Assembly (NCBI RefSeq): GCF_024172085.1
Contig: NZ_JAMZDZ010000001.1
Coordinates: 6,448,001-6,512,000 of the forward strand
Direction of reading: 5' to 3'
Origin: Hamadaea flava
Lineage (GTDB): Bacteria > Actinomycetota > Actinomycetes > Mycobacteriales > Micromonosporaceae
DNA length: 64,000 nt
This document shows positions 1-7,154 of this stretch, one piece after another. A program made the position numbers and the translations under genes. The notes under the pieces are model-generated. The model worked only from the letters and a program-made list of their open reading frames with translations. It did no database searches and was not told where the DNA came from. Each line of letters begins with the position of its first letter. Position 1 is the stretch's first letter.

Positions 1-182
1 CGCTGGTTCGTCCGTTGGCATACGCATCTCCGCTGTGGCATGGCGTCGTGCTGTCCCGGGAGGCGACCCTCGGCTGGCCGACACCGTGGCCGATCTGGAT
101 CCACGTCGGCTACCTGATCGTCTGGACGGCGATCGGCGTGGCCCTGGCGGTCTGGCGTTTCCGCAAGCGGCTGGAGGACTGA
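1..182 (+). CDS. ABC-2 type transporter permease, C-terminal end (partial)
   Basis: The window begins inside this gene. The last 59 codons can be read, ending in TGA at 180-182. The peptide contains SPLWHGVVLSRE, the conserved C-terminal segment of DrrB/NodJ-like ABC-2 permeases (compare PLYHAVEMVRD in the next gene). A hydrophobic helix (HVGYLIVWTAIGVALAVW) and a basic tail RFRKRLED follow. The next permease starts 4 bp downstream, so the two form one operon and probably a heteromeric export channel. An ATPase gene would be expected further upstream, outside the window. Substrate unknown. Confidence 0.8.
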   Translation, partial: LVRPLAYASPLWHGVVLSREATLGWPTPWPIWIHVGYLIVWTAIGVALAVWRFRKRLED

Positions 183-186
183 AGCG

Positions 187-1005
187 ATGGTCACGACACT
201 CGTCGCCGCGGCGGTCACCCGGCCCGGCGTCGCGCCGGTGCGGGTCGGCGCCGTGGTCAACCGCAACATGGGCGCGCTGCGCTCGGGCGCGTCCTACTGG
301 CTGGTGCTCATCTCCGGCTTCTTCGAGCCGGTGTTCTACCTGCTGTCGATCGGCATCGGCGTCGGCGCACTGGTCGGCGACATCACGCTGATCGACGGGC
401 AGGTCCTGCCCTACGCGACGTTCGTCGCCCCGGCGATGCTGGCGACGTCGGCGATGAACGGGGCCATGGCCGAGACCACGTTCAACTTCTTCTTCAAGTT
501 CAAGTACGCCAAGACCTACGACGCCGTCCTCGCCACTCCGGTGCGGCCGGTGGAGATCGCGCTCGGTGAGCTGGTCTGGGCAATGATGCGGGGCTCGGTC
601 TACACGGCGGTGTTCCTCGGCGTGATGGTCGTGATGAAGTTGACGACGATCGGCTGGGCGCTGGCCGCGTTCCCCGCGACCATCCTGGTCGGATTCGCGT
701 TCGGCGCGGTCGGCATGATCTTCACGACGATGATGCGCGGCTGGCAGGACTTCGACCTGATGGCGACCGCTCAGTTCGCGCTGTTCCTGTTCTCGGCGAC
801 GTTCGCGCCGATCCAGAACTACCCGGTCGTGTTCCAGTGGATCATCCAGCTGACGCCGCTCTACCACGCCGTGGAGATGGTCCGGGACATCACGACCGGC
901 CACCCCGACTGGGGGACGGCGGTGCACGCGCTCTACCTCGTCGTGATGATGGCGGTCGGGCTGTACTTCACCGGACGCCGTCTGGAGAGGATGCTCCTCA
1001 AGTAG
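187..1005 (+). CDS. ABC-2 type transporter permease (DrrB/NodJ-like)
   Basis: A 272-residue integral membrane protein with about six hydrophobic segments. It carries the family's cytoplasmic signature around residues 85-125 (FKYAKTYDAVLATPV, the coupling-helix region) and the C-terminal PLYHAVEMVRD motif. ATG at 187 is preceded by GGAGG at 175-179, inside the end of the upstream permease gene, so translation is coupled. It ends in a basic tail RRLERMLLK. The tandem permease arrangement is typical of drug, lipid or polysaccharide exporters. Nothing in the sequence identifies the substrate. The TAG stop is the first part of a 21-bp tandem repeat. Confidence 0.88.
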   Translation: MVTTLVAAAVTRPGVAPVRVGAVVNRNMGALRSGASYWLVLISGFFEPVFYLLSIGIGVGALVGDITLIDGQVLPYATFVAPAMLATSAMNGAMAETTFNFFFKFKYAKTYDAVLATPVRPVEIALGELVWAMMRGSVYTAVFLGVMVVMKLTTIGWALAAFPATILVGFAFGAVGMIFTTMMRGWQDFDLMATAQFALFLFSATFAPIQNYPVVFQWIIQLTPLYHAVEMVRDITTGHPDWGTAVHALYLVVMMAVGLYFTGRRLERMLLK

Positions 1006-1149
1006 CCGAGCCGCCGATGCGGCAGCCGAGCCCAGGGAACAACCGGCCGAGCCCACGGAACGACCGGCCGAGCCGACGGCACAAGCGGCGGAGCCCGGGG
1101 AACAAGCAGCGTAGCCGCCGAAACGAGCAGCCGAGCCGGCGAGACGCTG
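1003..1149. repeat. 21-bp tandem repeat, seven degenerate units, starting at a stop codon
   Basis: Seven units of exactly 21 bp run from 1003 to 1149. Each begins with a variant of (A/G)GCCGAGCC and ends in AACRASC. The first unit begins with the TAG stop of the permease. Units begin at 1003, 1024, 1045, 1066, 1087, 1108 and 1129. The period is a multiple of three and one frame stays open across it (a basic, proline-rich peptide), but that frame differs from the permease frame and looks non-coding. The rest of 1150-1368 shows no gene or clear signal. Confidence 0.75.
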
Positions 1150-1368
1150 AGGACGGACCGGCCCGTGACAGCACCTGGCCGGACGGGCTACAACGAGTGG
1201 GCGGGCCTGCGATAACGTCGTCGTTGGCACGGCGAACTGTCGTTGATCCGACAGAAGACGGCGCCCGGCGTACGCGAGCATAAGATCTAGGGACCGGACG
1301 AACTAGACGATCCGAAATGGACGTTCAGTTGCGTTCCGGCCGCTCGCGACGGGTCCTGGGGGTGGCTG

Positions 1369-2640
1369 ATGCGGTTGCAGCATCGGGACGGCCAGACGGT
1401 CCACCTCGCCTACGGCACGAACGTACGGCCGGCCACCGATCTCCGGAGCATTCTCGCTCAGCTGGATTCGGACGCCGTACCGGTGCGCAAGTTGCTGGGC
1501 GTCGACGTGCTCGGCCTCGGGCTGTGGCTCGCCGCCCCGGTGGCGTCCGCGCTCGCGGCCTCCTTCTCGATGCGCCGACGGCTGCGTTCCGAGCTTTCCC
1601 TGCGTGGCCTGGAAGTAGTGACCCTCAACGGGTTCCCCTACCGAGACCCGGCCGGGCCCCACGAAAGCCCGCCGCGAGGCGGCGTTCCCCCAGCAGCGGA
1701 GCCGGCCGACGCCGGCTCTTCGCGTAGCCGCCTCAGTCCGGCCAAGCGAGCCGTCTACCGGCCGGACTGGACTCAGCGAGAGCGCCTGGAATACACCTTG
1801 GACCTGGCCCGCGTGCTGTGCGACCTCATGCCGGACGACGCCGAGCGCGGCTCGGTCTCCACCGTGCCGGTCGCCTGGCGGGAACCGTGGGACTCCGACC
1901 GCGCCGACCGCGCCGACCGGCTGCTGGAGGACCTGGCCGACGGACTGGCCGAGATCACCTGGCACACCGGGCGGCTGGTCCGGGTCGGCTTCGAGCCCGA
2001 GCCGGGTTGCCTCATCGAGACGAGTGCCCAGGCGATCGAGCACCTCTCCGACGTCGACCCGACCTTCCTCGGGATCTGCCTCGACCTCGCCCACCTCGCA
2101 TGCGCGTGGGAGTCACCGGCCGACGCCGTGCAAGCCCTGCGGGAACATCGGCTGCAGATCGTGAAGGTGCAGGTCTCGGCCGCGCTCGTCGCCCCGGATC
2201 CGACGGCCGCGTGGCCTGTCCTCGAGAGCTTCGCCGAACCCCGGTTCCCCCATCCGACGCGGACGCCGTCCGGCGCTGGAACCGATGATCTCCCCGAAGC
2301 CCTCGACGCTGACCTGACCGGTCCGTTGCGCGTACACGTGCATGTGCCCTTGCACTCGCGGCCGCCCGCGCCGCTGACGACGACCCTGCCCGTCGCGCGG
2401 GCGGCGTTGGCCGAACTCTTCGCGGGGCCTGAGGCGCTCACGGACCACGTGGAAGTGGAGACCGCGACCTGGGCCTATCGGCTGCCCGCCGGCGAGCACA
2501 GCGAGGACGCGGCGGCCGAGGTGGAGTTCGCGCACGCGGAACTGGGCGAGCTAGGGCTGCGCGGCCCGGCGCAAGCGCCGGACCGCGCGTCGCGGGCGCC
2601 TCGCCGAGCGGCGGACGACCCGCAGGTGACCCACTGCTGA
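1369..2640 (+). CDS. eboE: EboE-like TIM-barrel protein (metabolite traffic family)
   Basis: A 423-residue protein resembling EboE, a sugar-phosphate-isomerase-like TIM barrel of the ebo gene cluster, which has been linked to movement or attachment of small metabolites. Family landmarks are an N-terminal HLAYGTNVRP, VTLNGFPYRD near residue 85-94, YRPDW, SVSTVP, FEPEPGCLIET (about residue 205), LGICLDLAHLACAWE, VKVQVSAAL, HVHVPLHS and HVEVETATWAY. ATG at 1369 follows a GGGGGTGG sequence. No other ebo genes (eboA, eboC, eboD, UbiA-like prenyltransferase) are next to it, so this is a stand-alone copy. Specific substrate unknown; family call fairly sure, gene symbol less so. Confidence 0.72.
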   Translation: MRLQHRDGQTVHLAYGTNVRPATDLRSILAQLDSDAVPVRKLLGVDVLGLGLWLAAPVASALAASFSMRRRLRSELSLRGLEVVTLNGFPYRDPAGPHESPPRGGVPPAAEPADAGSSRSRLSPAKRAVYRPDWTQRERLEYTLDLARVLCDLMPDDAERGSVSTVPVAWREPWDSDRADRADRLLEDLADGLAEITWHTGRLVRVGFEPEPGCLIETSAQAIEHLSDVDPTFLGICLDLAHLACAWESPADAVQALREHRLQIVKVQVSAALVAPDPTAAWPVLESFAEPRFPHPTRTPSGAGTDDLPEALDADLTGPLRVHVHVPLHSRPPAPLTTTLPVARAALAELFAGPEALTDHVEVETATWAYRLPAGEHSEDAAAEVEFAHAELGELGLRGPAQAPDRASRAPRRAADDPQVTHC

Positions 2641-2641
2641 G

Positions 2642-2914
2642 TCAGCTCGCCAGTCGGCTCTGCGCGTTGGCGAGCTTCCGGTTGGCCTTGTCTGCCGTCG
2701 TCTCGATCTTGTCGGCGGTCAGGCCCACCTTGTCCCGAGCGGTGTCCACGAGTCTGCCCGTCTGCGCCTGCACGACGCCGGCGGCCTCCTGAACGGTCGG
2801 GTTCTCCCAGATCTGCTTGGCGGTACGCGCGATCTGGTCGTAGGTCTCCCGACCCGCGCGGGCGCCGAGCACATAGCCGACGGCGAGGCCGGCGACGAAC
2901 CACATCTTGCCCAT
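2642..2914 (-). CDS. Small YtxH-like membrane-anchored protein
   Basis: A 90-residue protein with one N-terminal membrane helix (MWFVAGLAVGYVLGARAGRETYDQI), then an amphipathic, Ala/Lys/Asp-rich helical tail suited to coiled-coil packing. The GYVLGARAGRE block is common to small actinobacterial membrane proteins resembling YtxH/general stress proteins. It is convergent with the EboE-like gene (stops 1 bp apart), and a GGAGG-like SD sits before its ATG. Role unknown; envelope stress is a guess from the family. Confidence 0.7.
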   Translation of the reverse strand: MGKMWFVAGLAVGYVLGARAGRETYDQIARTAKQIWENPTVQEAAGVVQAQTGRLVDTARDKVGLTADKIETTADKANRKLANAQSRLAS

Positions 2915-3173
2915 TGGTGTGCTCCCTCCTCCAACTCCCGTAGACCATGCCCGCTTTTGCCCCCGAGTACACCTTCATCCGGATGACTGATCTCGCCGAG
3001 CACTGGTCGTCTGGGAAAATTGTCTCCTTTGACCGCTCTGGAAGGCCAGGCGACCCGCCCGTACGGGAGACACGGACGCGGCATGACATACCCGCTCGCG
3101 CGGTGGCCGGTGGGTTGTGTACTCTTGTGCAGTCGCCAGGGCGAGAGGAGATCCTCACCGCCCTGACCTGCGA

Positions 3174-3246
3174 TCCCCGATAGCTCAATTGGCAGAGCAG
3201 CCGGCTGTTAACCGGCAGGTTCTTGGTTCGAGTCCAAGTCGGGGAG
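3174..3246 (+). tRNA. tRNA-Asn (GTT)
   Basis: A complete cloverleaf. The acceptor stem TCCCCGA (3174-3180) pairs with TCGGGGA (3239-3245), the discriminator is G3246, and CCA is encoded at 3247-3249. The anticodon stem GCCGG/CCGGC encloses the loop CTGTTAA with anticodon GTT at 3207-3209. The T arm holds TTCGAGT. A perfect 10-bp terminator follows 12 nt after the CCA. Confidence 0.97.
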
Positions 3247-3261
3247 CCAGTTGGATCACGA

Positions 3262-3285
3262 AGCCGGTCGGTTCGCCGACCGGCT
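3262..3285 (+). terminator. Intrinsic terminator after tRNA-Asn
   Basis: AGCCGGTCGG, a TTCG tetraloop and CCGACCGGCT form a perfect 10-bp stem, followed by TTCTCGTCTT. It is placed 12 nt after the tRNA CCA. Confidence 0.9.
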
Positions 3286-3361
3286 TTCTCGTCTTATTCC
3301 GCCGTTGTGGTCGCCCGACCCCTCTCCAGCAGGTTCAGTAGGGGAGGAAGGGGGAATCACC

Positions 3362-3727
3362 ATGACCCAGACGATGGACGCCGATGCGCCCGTCCTTGAG
3401 AAAGTCCGCGAGGTAATCGATCACGCCAAGGCCGATCAGGTCTTCGGCGCGCCGATCTCGGAGAACGGCGTGACCATCCTGCCCGCGGCCAAGATGCGCG
3501 GTGGCGGTGGGGGAGGCGGCGGCACCGGACCCGAAGACCAGGGCAAAGGCAGCGGCGGTGGGGTCGGCGTATCGGCGAAGGCGCTCGGCGTCTTCGTCGT
3601 CCGAGAGGGCCAGGTCAGCTGGCGACCGGCCGTCGACGTCACCAAGATCGTGCTCGGCGGGCAGGTGGTGCTGATCACGGCCCTCCTGGTCGCTCGCGCG
3701 CTGATCGGCTCCCGGCGCCAGCGGTAA
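3362..3727 (+). CDS. GerW/YtfJ family sporulation-type protein
   Basis: A 121-residue protein. The open frame extends upstream to 3251 through the tRNA terminator, but the true start is ATG 3362, with an AGGAAGGGGG Shine-Dalgarno at about 3344-3353. Features are VFGAPISENGVTILPAAKMRGGGG (about 27-50), a glycine-rich loop, GVSAKALGVFVVREGQVSWRPAVD, and a hydrophobic C-terminus. This is the GerW/YtfJ family architecture. Homologues in Bacillus spores are needed for germination; in actinomycetes they are widespread and poorly defined. The Gly-rich run is a slippage-prone region. Confidence 0.82.
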   Translation: MTQTMDADAPVLEKVREVIDHAKADQVFGAPISENGVTILPAAKMRGGGGGGGGTGPEDQGKGSGGGVGVSAKALGVFVVREGQVSWRPAVDVTKIVLGGQVVLITALLVARALIGSRRQR

Positions 3728-3735
3728 GCCGGGCG

Positions 3736-4809
3736 TCAGGGGTAGGCGCAGGCTGCTTTGCTCGCGGCGGCGTACTCGGCGGTGCTGAGCGTCGCCGACT
3801 GCGCCGCGCCCGGATAGCGCCTGGCATCGATCAACCCGGTCGGCCCGCCGCCGCCGAAACAGGCGGCGGCGGCCACCACGACCTGCTCGCCCGGCGTCAT
3901 GGACACCGACGTCGTGAACTTCTCGGTCAGCCCGAGCGGACGCCAGGCGCCGGTCGAGCGGCGTACGGCGAACCCGACGATCTCCAGGTTGTGACCGCTC
4001 GCGGTGGCCTTCAGCCCGCCGGGCTTCGCGCTGTCGGCCGAGAGCACGAGCGCGATGCCGTCCGGCACCGGCCGGCCCTTCGCGCAGGCGACCGGGGTCA
4101 ACGCGGCCGGCGGGTTGCCGTGCACCAACGCGGACGGGACGACCTTGCCGTCCGGCAACACGAACCAGCGAACGTCGGGCGTACCGCCGGTGGCGTCGTG
4201 CACCCGTTGTCCCACACAGAAACCGGTGAAGCCGAGCGTGCATCCACTCGGGACGGTGGAGAGCACGGGATCGGCGAGTGAGGCGGCTGCGCGTACCGGT
4301 GCGCCCTTGCCGTAGGTCACGGCCGTGAAGGTGCGATGCGACGGCATGGCCGGGCAGCCGTTCGCGTCGGCCTTCGGCGCCGGGTCGCCGAGCACCAGGA
4401 CGATCGTGGTCGCCGCCACGATCAGGGCCAGCGCGCCGCCGGCCAGGATCGGCCACCGCAAGCTCCTCCGCCTGCCGGGCGCTGCGATGGGCCCTTCGTC
4501 CGGCCCCGCGTCGAGATCCGTGCCGGGTTCCGGATCAGGCTCCGCGATCTCGCGGTCCAACTGCTCCCAGCGGCGCCGCCAGGCCTCGACGTCGCCACCG
4601 CAGGCCCCCACGTACGCGAGGACGACGTCCAGCGACGGTTTGCGGAGTCCGGCCGCCGCCTCGGAAAGCGTGGTGGGACTGTAGCCCGCCGTTCTGGCCA
4701 GCGAGCGATAGGTCGGATTGCCCGCCTCGATCCGGACCTTGCGAAGGTCGTACGCGAAGGACTGGAGCGGGCCGGCGAAGGGATCGACAGGATTCTCCTG
4801 ACGCGCCAC
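3736..4809 (-). CDS. HTH-domain membrane protein with extracytoplasmic domain
   Basis: The N-terminal part (about residues 10-85, FAYDLRKVRIEAGNPTYRSLARTAGYSPTTLSEA) is the XRE-like HTH frequent in Micromonosporaceae. An acidic stretch, one membrane helix (RWPILAGGALALIVAATTIVLVL) and an outer domain of about 200 residues with paired cysteines follow. The frame is open back to 4908, but GTG at 4809 is preceded by GGGAGGA at the correct distance and gives the usual family N-terminus (ARQENPVDPFAGPLQ), so it is preferred over the ATG at 4839. Possibly a membrane-bound sensor or regulator; its ligand is unknown. Confidence 0.7.
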   Translation of the reverse strand: MARQENPVDPFAGPLQSFAYDLRKVRIEAGNPTYRSLARTAGYSPTTLSEAAAGLRKPSLDVVLAYVGACGGDVEAWRRRWEQLDREIAEPDPEPGTDLDAGPDEGPIAAPGRRRSLRWPILAGGALALIVAATTIVLVLGDPAPKADANGCPAMPSHRTFTAVTYGKGAPVRAAASLADPVLSTVPSGCTLGFTGFCVGQRVHDATGGTPDVRWFVLPDGKVVPSALVHGNPPAALTPVACAKGRPVPDGIALVLSADSAKPGGLKATASGHNLEIVGFAVRRSTGAWRPLGLTEKFTTSVSMTPGEQVVVAAAACFGGGGPTGLIDARRYPGAAQSATLSTAEYAAASKAACAYP

Positions 4810-4880
4810 GACATCCTCCCAGCGTTCGGAAGGGATCATCGTGCCGAGCCGCGAGCCTGTCGTCAAGCCGATGAGCAGCG

Positions 4881-4912
4881 CACTGTGGATAACCCGAGGA
4901 CTATCCACAGTG
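4881..4912. promoter_or_regulatory. Perfect inverted repeat made of two DnaA-box-like 9-mers
   Basis: CACTGTGGATA (4881-4891) and TATCCACAGTG (4902-4912) form an 11-bp perfect dyad with a 10-nt loop. The left arm read on the minus strand contains TTATCCACA, identical to the classical DnaA box, and the right arm contains CTATCCACA. It lies between two minus-strand genes, 38 bp after the stop of the NlpC/P60 gene, so it could equally be that gene's transcription terminator. Structure is seen; the binding role is inference. Confidence 0.45.
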
Positions 4913-4949
4913 CACTCACTTGGTTACGGACAGGTGCCGCCGGGCTTCG

Positions 4950-6731
4950 TCAGCCCAGGACCCGGACGACCGAGGCGTGCGAGCCGTACACCGAGGTCTG
5001 ATGCACGCTCGACGAACCCCGCGGCGGCGCGGCCTCCAGCATCTGGTTGTTGCCGAGGTAGATCGCCACGTGGACGCTCACCCCGCCGGAGAACCAGAAG
5101 ATGAGGTCGCCCGGCTTACGCTGGCTGTACGGCAGGATCCGGCCGGATCCCCACTGGCTGCCGGTGTTCGGGCCGATGTCGACGCCCGCCCCGACCCAGT
5201 ACGCGTACAGCGTGTAACCGGAGCAGTCGAAGCCGTAGCGGTTGTAGTCGATGTGACCACCTGGGCTGGGCGAGCTGATGCCGCACGAGGGCCCGCCCTT
5301 GCCGCCGCCGCCCCACGAGTAGGACAGGCCCTTGCCCGTCATGGCCTTGGCCGCGGCGATGACCCGGGCGACCTTCTGCGCGGCGGTGCCGGCCGTCGAA
5401 CCCTTCGCGCCGCCGATCCGGCCGTGCCCGTCCCGGCAGTCGCCGTAGTGCGAGCCCGTGCCGGTGCTCGTCGACGGCCCGCCGGTCGGCTTGTCGTCGT
5501 CGCAGCGCGCCAAGTCCGACACGAAGCCGTCGGTGCCCGTCTTCAGGTAGTAGTCGGCGACCCACAGCCCGTCGCTCGTCTTGTCCCAGATGTAGGACCC
5601 GTACGCGTATGCGCCGTACGCCTGGCAGACGACGCGCACCTTGCTGCCGGACGCGTACGTCTTGACCTCGGCCGACGACGTCGACTTCGACTTGCGTCCG
5701 GCGAGGTCCACCTTGGCTGGGAAGGTCGTGCCACCGGTCGCGGCGGCCGTCGGGCTGGGCGACGCCACCGGTGTGCCCGCACACTTCGGTACGCCCGGCG
5801 TGAAGTTGTCGAAGCCGGTCTTCAGGTAGTGGTCGGCGACCCAGAGGTTGTCGACCGTCTTGTCCCAGATGTTCGAGCCGTAGGCGTTGGCCCCGATCGT
5901 CTGGCAGGTGATGTAGACGGTGCTGCCCGCGGCGTACGTCTTGACCTCCTTGGCCGAGACGGACTTGGCGTCCCGCCCGGCGAGGTCCACGGAGGCCTTG
6001 AAGCCGAATCGCGCGGGCGCCGTGTCGGTGCAGCGGGCGATCCCGGGCGCGAAGTTCTTCTCGGTGCCCGTCTTCACGTACGCGTCGGGGACGTAGACCC
6101 CGTCGTCGGTCTTGTCCCAGATGGTCGACCCGTACGCGACGGAGCCGGCGATCTGGCAGACGATGACGACCTTCTCGCCCTTGCGGTACATGTTCTCCTC
6201 GACCACCCGGGCGGTGAGCGACGGCCCGGCCCGGCCGTTGAGATCGGCGGTCGCCGGGTACGCCTTGCCGCTCTGGGCGAGGTCGGTGCAGCGGGCGACG
6301 CCGGGGGCGAAGCCGTCGGCGCCCGTCTTGACGTACGCGTCCGGCACGTAGACGCCGTCGGACGTGCGATCCCAGATCGCCGACCCGTACGCCATGTCGC
6401 CGCGGTCCTGGCAGACGACCTTGATGGTCGCGCCCGCCTTGTACATGTCCTTCTTGACGACGTTGGCGTCCATCGAGGCGCCGTCGCGTCCGTTCAGCGT
6501 CTCCTTGGCGGTGAACGAGACCGCCGAATGCGTCGCGGCGGCGGCCTTGCCCTCGGCCACGAAGGTCATGTCGGCGGCGGCCTCGTCGGCCACCGCGCTC
6601 GGTTCGGCCGAGGTGGGGGTGAAGGTCGCCGGGTCCCCGCCCGATCTCAGCGCGACCGCCGTGCCGACGGCCACCGCGAGAACGGCGGCGGAACCGATGA
6701 GGAACCAGGGTTTCTTGAGCACATTTGCCAC
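4950..6731 (-). CDS. Secreted NlpC/P60 hydrolase with four SH3-like repeats
   Basis: A 593-residue protein. Residues 8-29 form a signal or anchor helix. Four homologous repeats of about 75 residues follow (roughly 75-145, 155-227, 237-307 and 332-405), each with DLxGR..., K(V/I)xxxCQ, AYGSxIWDKT and GxxVPDAYVKTG or LWVADxYLKTG, a bacterial SH3-like wall-binding module. Residues 450-593 are an NlpC/P60 domain with catalytic Cys503 (YGFDCSGYT) and His554 (SVHVAIYLG). Expected to cut peptidoglycan stem peptides. The third and fourth repeats are more alike than the first two, which suggests stepwise duplication. A long repeat-bearing intergenic region lies upstream. Confidence 0.9.
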   Translation of the reverse strand: MANVLKKPWFLIGSAAVLAVAVGTAVALRSGGDPATFTPTSAEPSAVADEAAADMTFVAEGKAAAATHSAVSFTAKETLNGRDGASMDANVVKKDMYKAGATIKVVCQDRGDMAYGSAIWDRTSDGVYVPDAYVKTGADGFAPGVARCTDLAQSGKAYPATADLNGRAGPSLTARVVEENMYRKGEKVVIVCQIAGSVAYGSTIWDKTDDGVYVPDAYVKTGTEKNFAPGIARCTDTAPARFGFKASVDLAGRDAKSVSAKEVKTYAAGSTVYITCQTIGANAYGSNIWDKTVDNLWVADHYLKTGFDNFTPGVPKCAGTPVASPSPTAAATGGTTFPAKVDLAGRKSKSTSSAEVKTYASGSKVRVVCQAYGAYAYGSYIWDKTSDGLWVADYYLKTGTDGFVSDLARCDDDKPTGGPSTSTGTGSHYGDCRDGHGRIGGAKGSTAGTAAQKVARVIAAAKAMTGKGLSYSWGGGGKGGPSCGISSPSPGGHIDYNRYGFDCSGYTLYAYWVGAGVDIGPNTGSQWGSGRILPYSQRKPGDLIFWFSGGVSVHVAIYLGNNQMLEAAPPRGSSSVHQTSVYGSHASVVRVLG

Positions 6732-6805
6732 GCGTCGTTTGTAGACCGGGCGGCGGCGCGCAGGAAGCCCTTGACCTGCCGATCAATCAATTCCGAACAA
6801 CGGAC

Positions 6806-6949
6806 GCCCCCACCCTCACCGCGCCTCGCCTCACCGCGCCTCGCCTCGCCTCACCGCGCCGCGCCGCGCCGCGCCCCGGCTTCAGCGCTGGATCAGGGTT
6901 CTCGGTCGAATCTTGGCCCAAGATTCGACACAGATCCCTGATCCAGCGC
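6806..6949. repeat. CGC-rich short repeats plus 65-bp palindrome (dispersed element, copy 1)
   Basis: From about 6806 to 6880 there are short direct repeats of CCTCACCGCG/CCTCGCC and CGCCGCGC type. They run into a near-perfect palindrome at 6885-6949 centred on 6917. Its outer arms are GCGCTGGATCAGGG and CCCTGATCCAGCGC; its inner arms are GTCGAATCTTGG and CCAAGATTCGAC. The same outer and inner blocks recur at 45474-45532 and partly at 15381-15440. It sits in the 423-bp divergent gap between the NlpC/P60 gene and the xylanase. I infer a dispersed repeat of REP/MITE type; no transposase is nearby. Confidence 0.7.
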
Positions 6950-7035
6950 GGAACGGGCGGTGGCAGCGCTGAGCGGGCGGCGACGCGGACTGCGGCCGCG
7001 TGCTGACGCCGGGATGCGATAACGATTCCGATAAT

Positions 7036-7043
7036 TTCCGGAA
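7036..7043. promoter_or_regulatory. Candidate operator TTCCGGAA upstream of xylanase
   Basis: ATAATTTCCGGAAGG around 7031-7045, just after AACGATTCCG, is an AT-flanked palindrome about 110 bp before the xylanase start. The same TTCCGGAA core, again followed by G, recurs at 13094-13101 before the GH3 gene next to a LacI regulator. A shared glycan-responsive regulator is inferred. Confidence 0.35.
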
Positions 7044-7154
7044 GGTCATTGACGTGTTGTTCGGCACCCTCAATACTGGGGTCGCTTCCATTGATGCGCG
7101 CCTGTCCGCTCCTCGCTGACCAGCGCGAACGCCCCATCAACGCAGGGAGGAACA

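Noticed and set aside
837-1283. Open frame across the 21-bp repeats
   Set aside because: Out of frame with the permease, starts inside it, and the repeat translation is low-complexity Arg/Pro/Ser; no ribosome site.
4920-6941. Long open frame opposite the NlpC/P60 gene
   Set aside because: It mirrors the codon pattern of the real minus-strand gene, is Arg/Val/Gly-rich, and shows no domain. A GC-rich antisense shadow.
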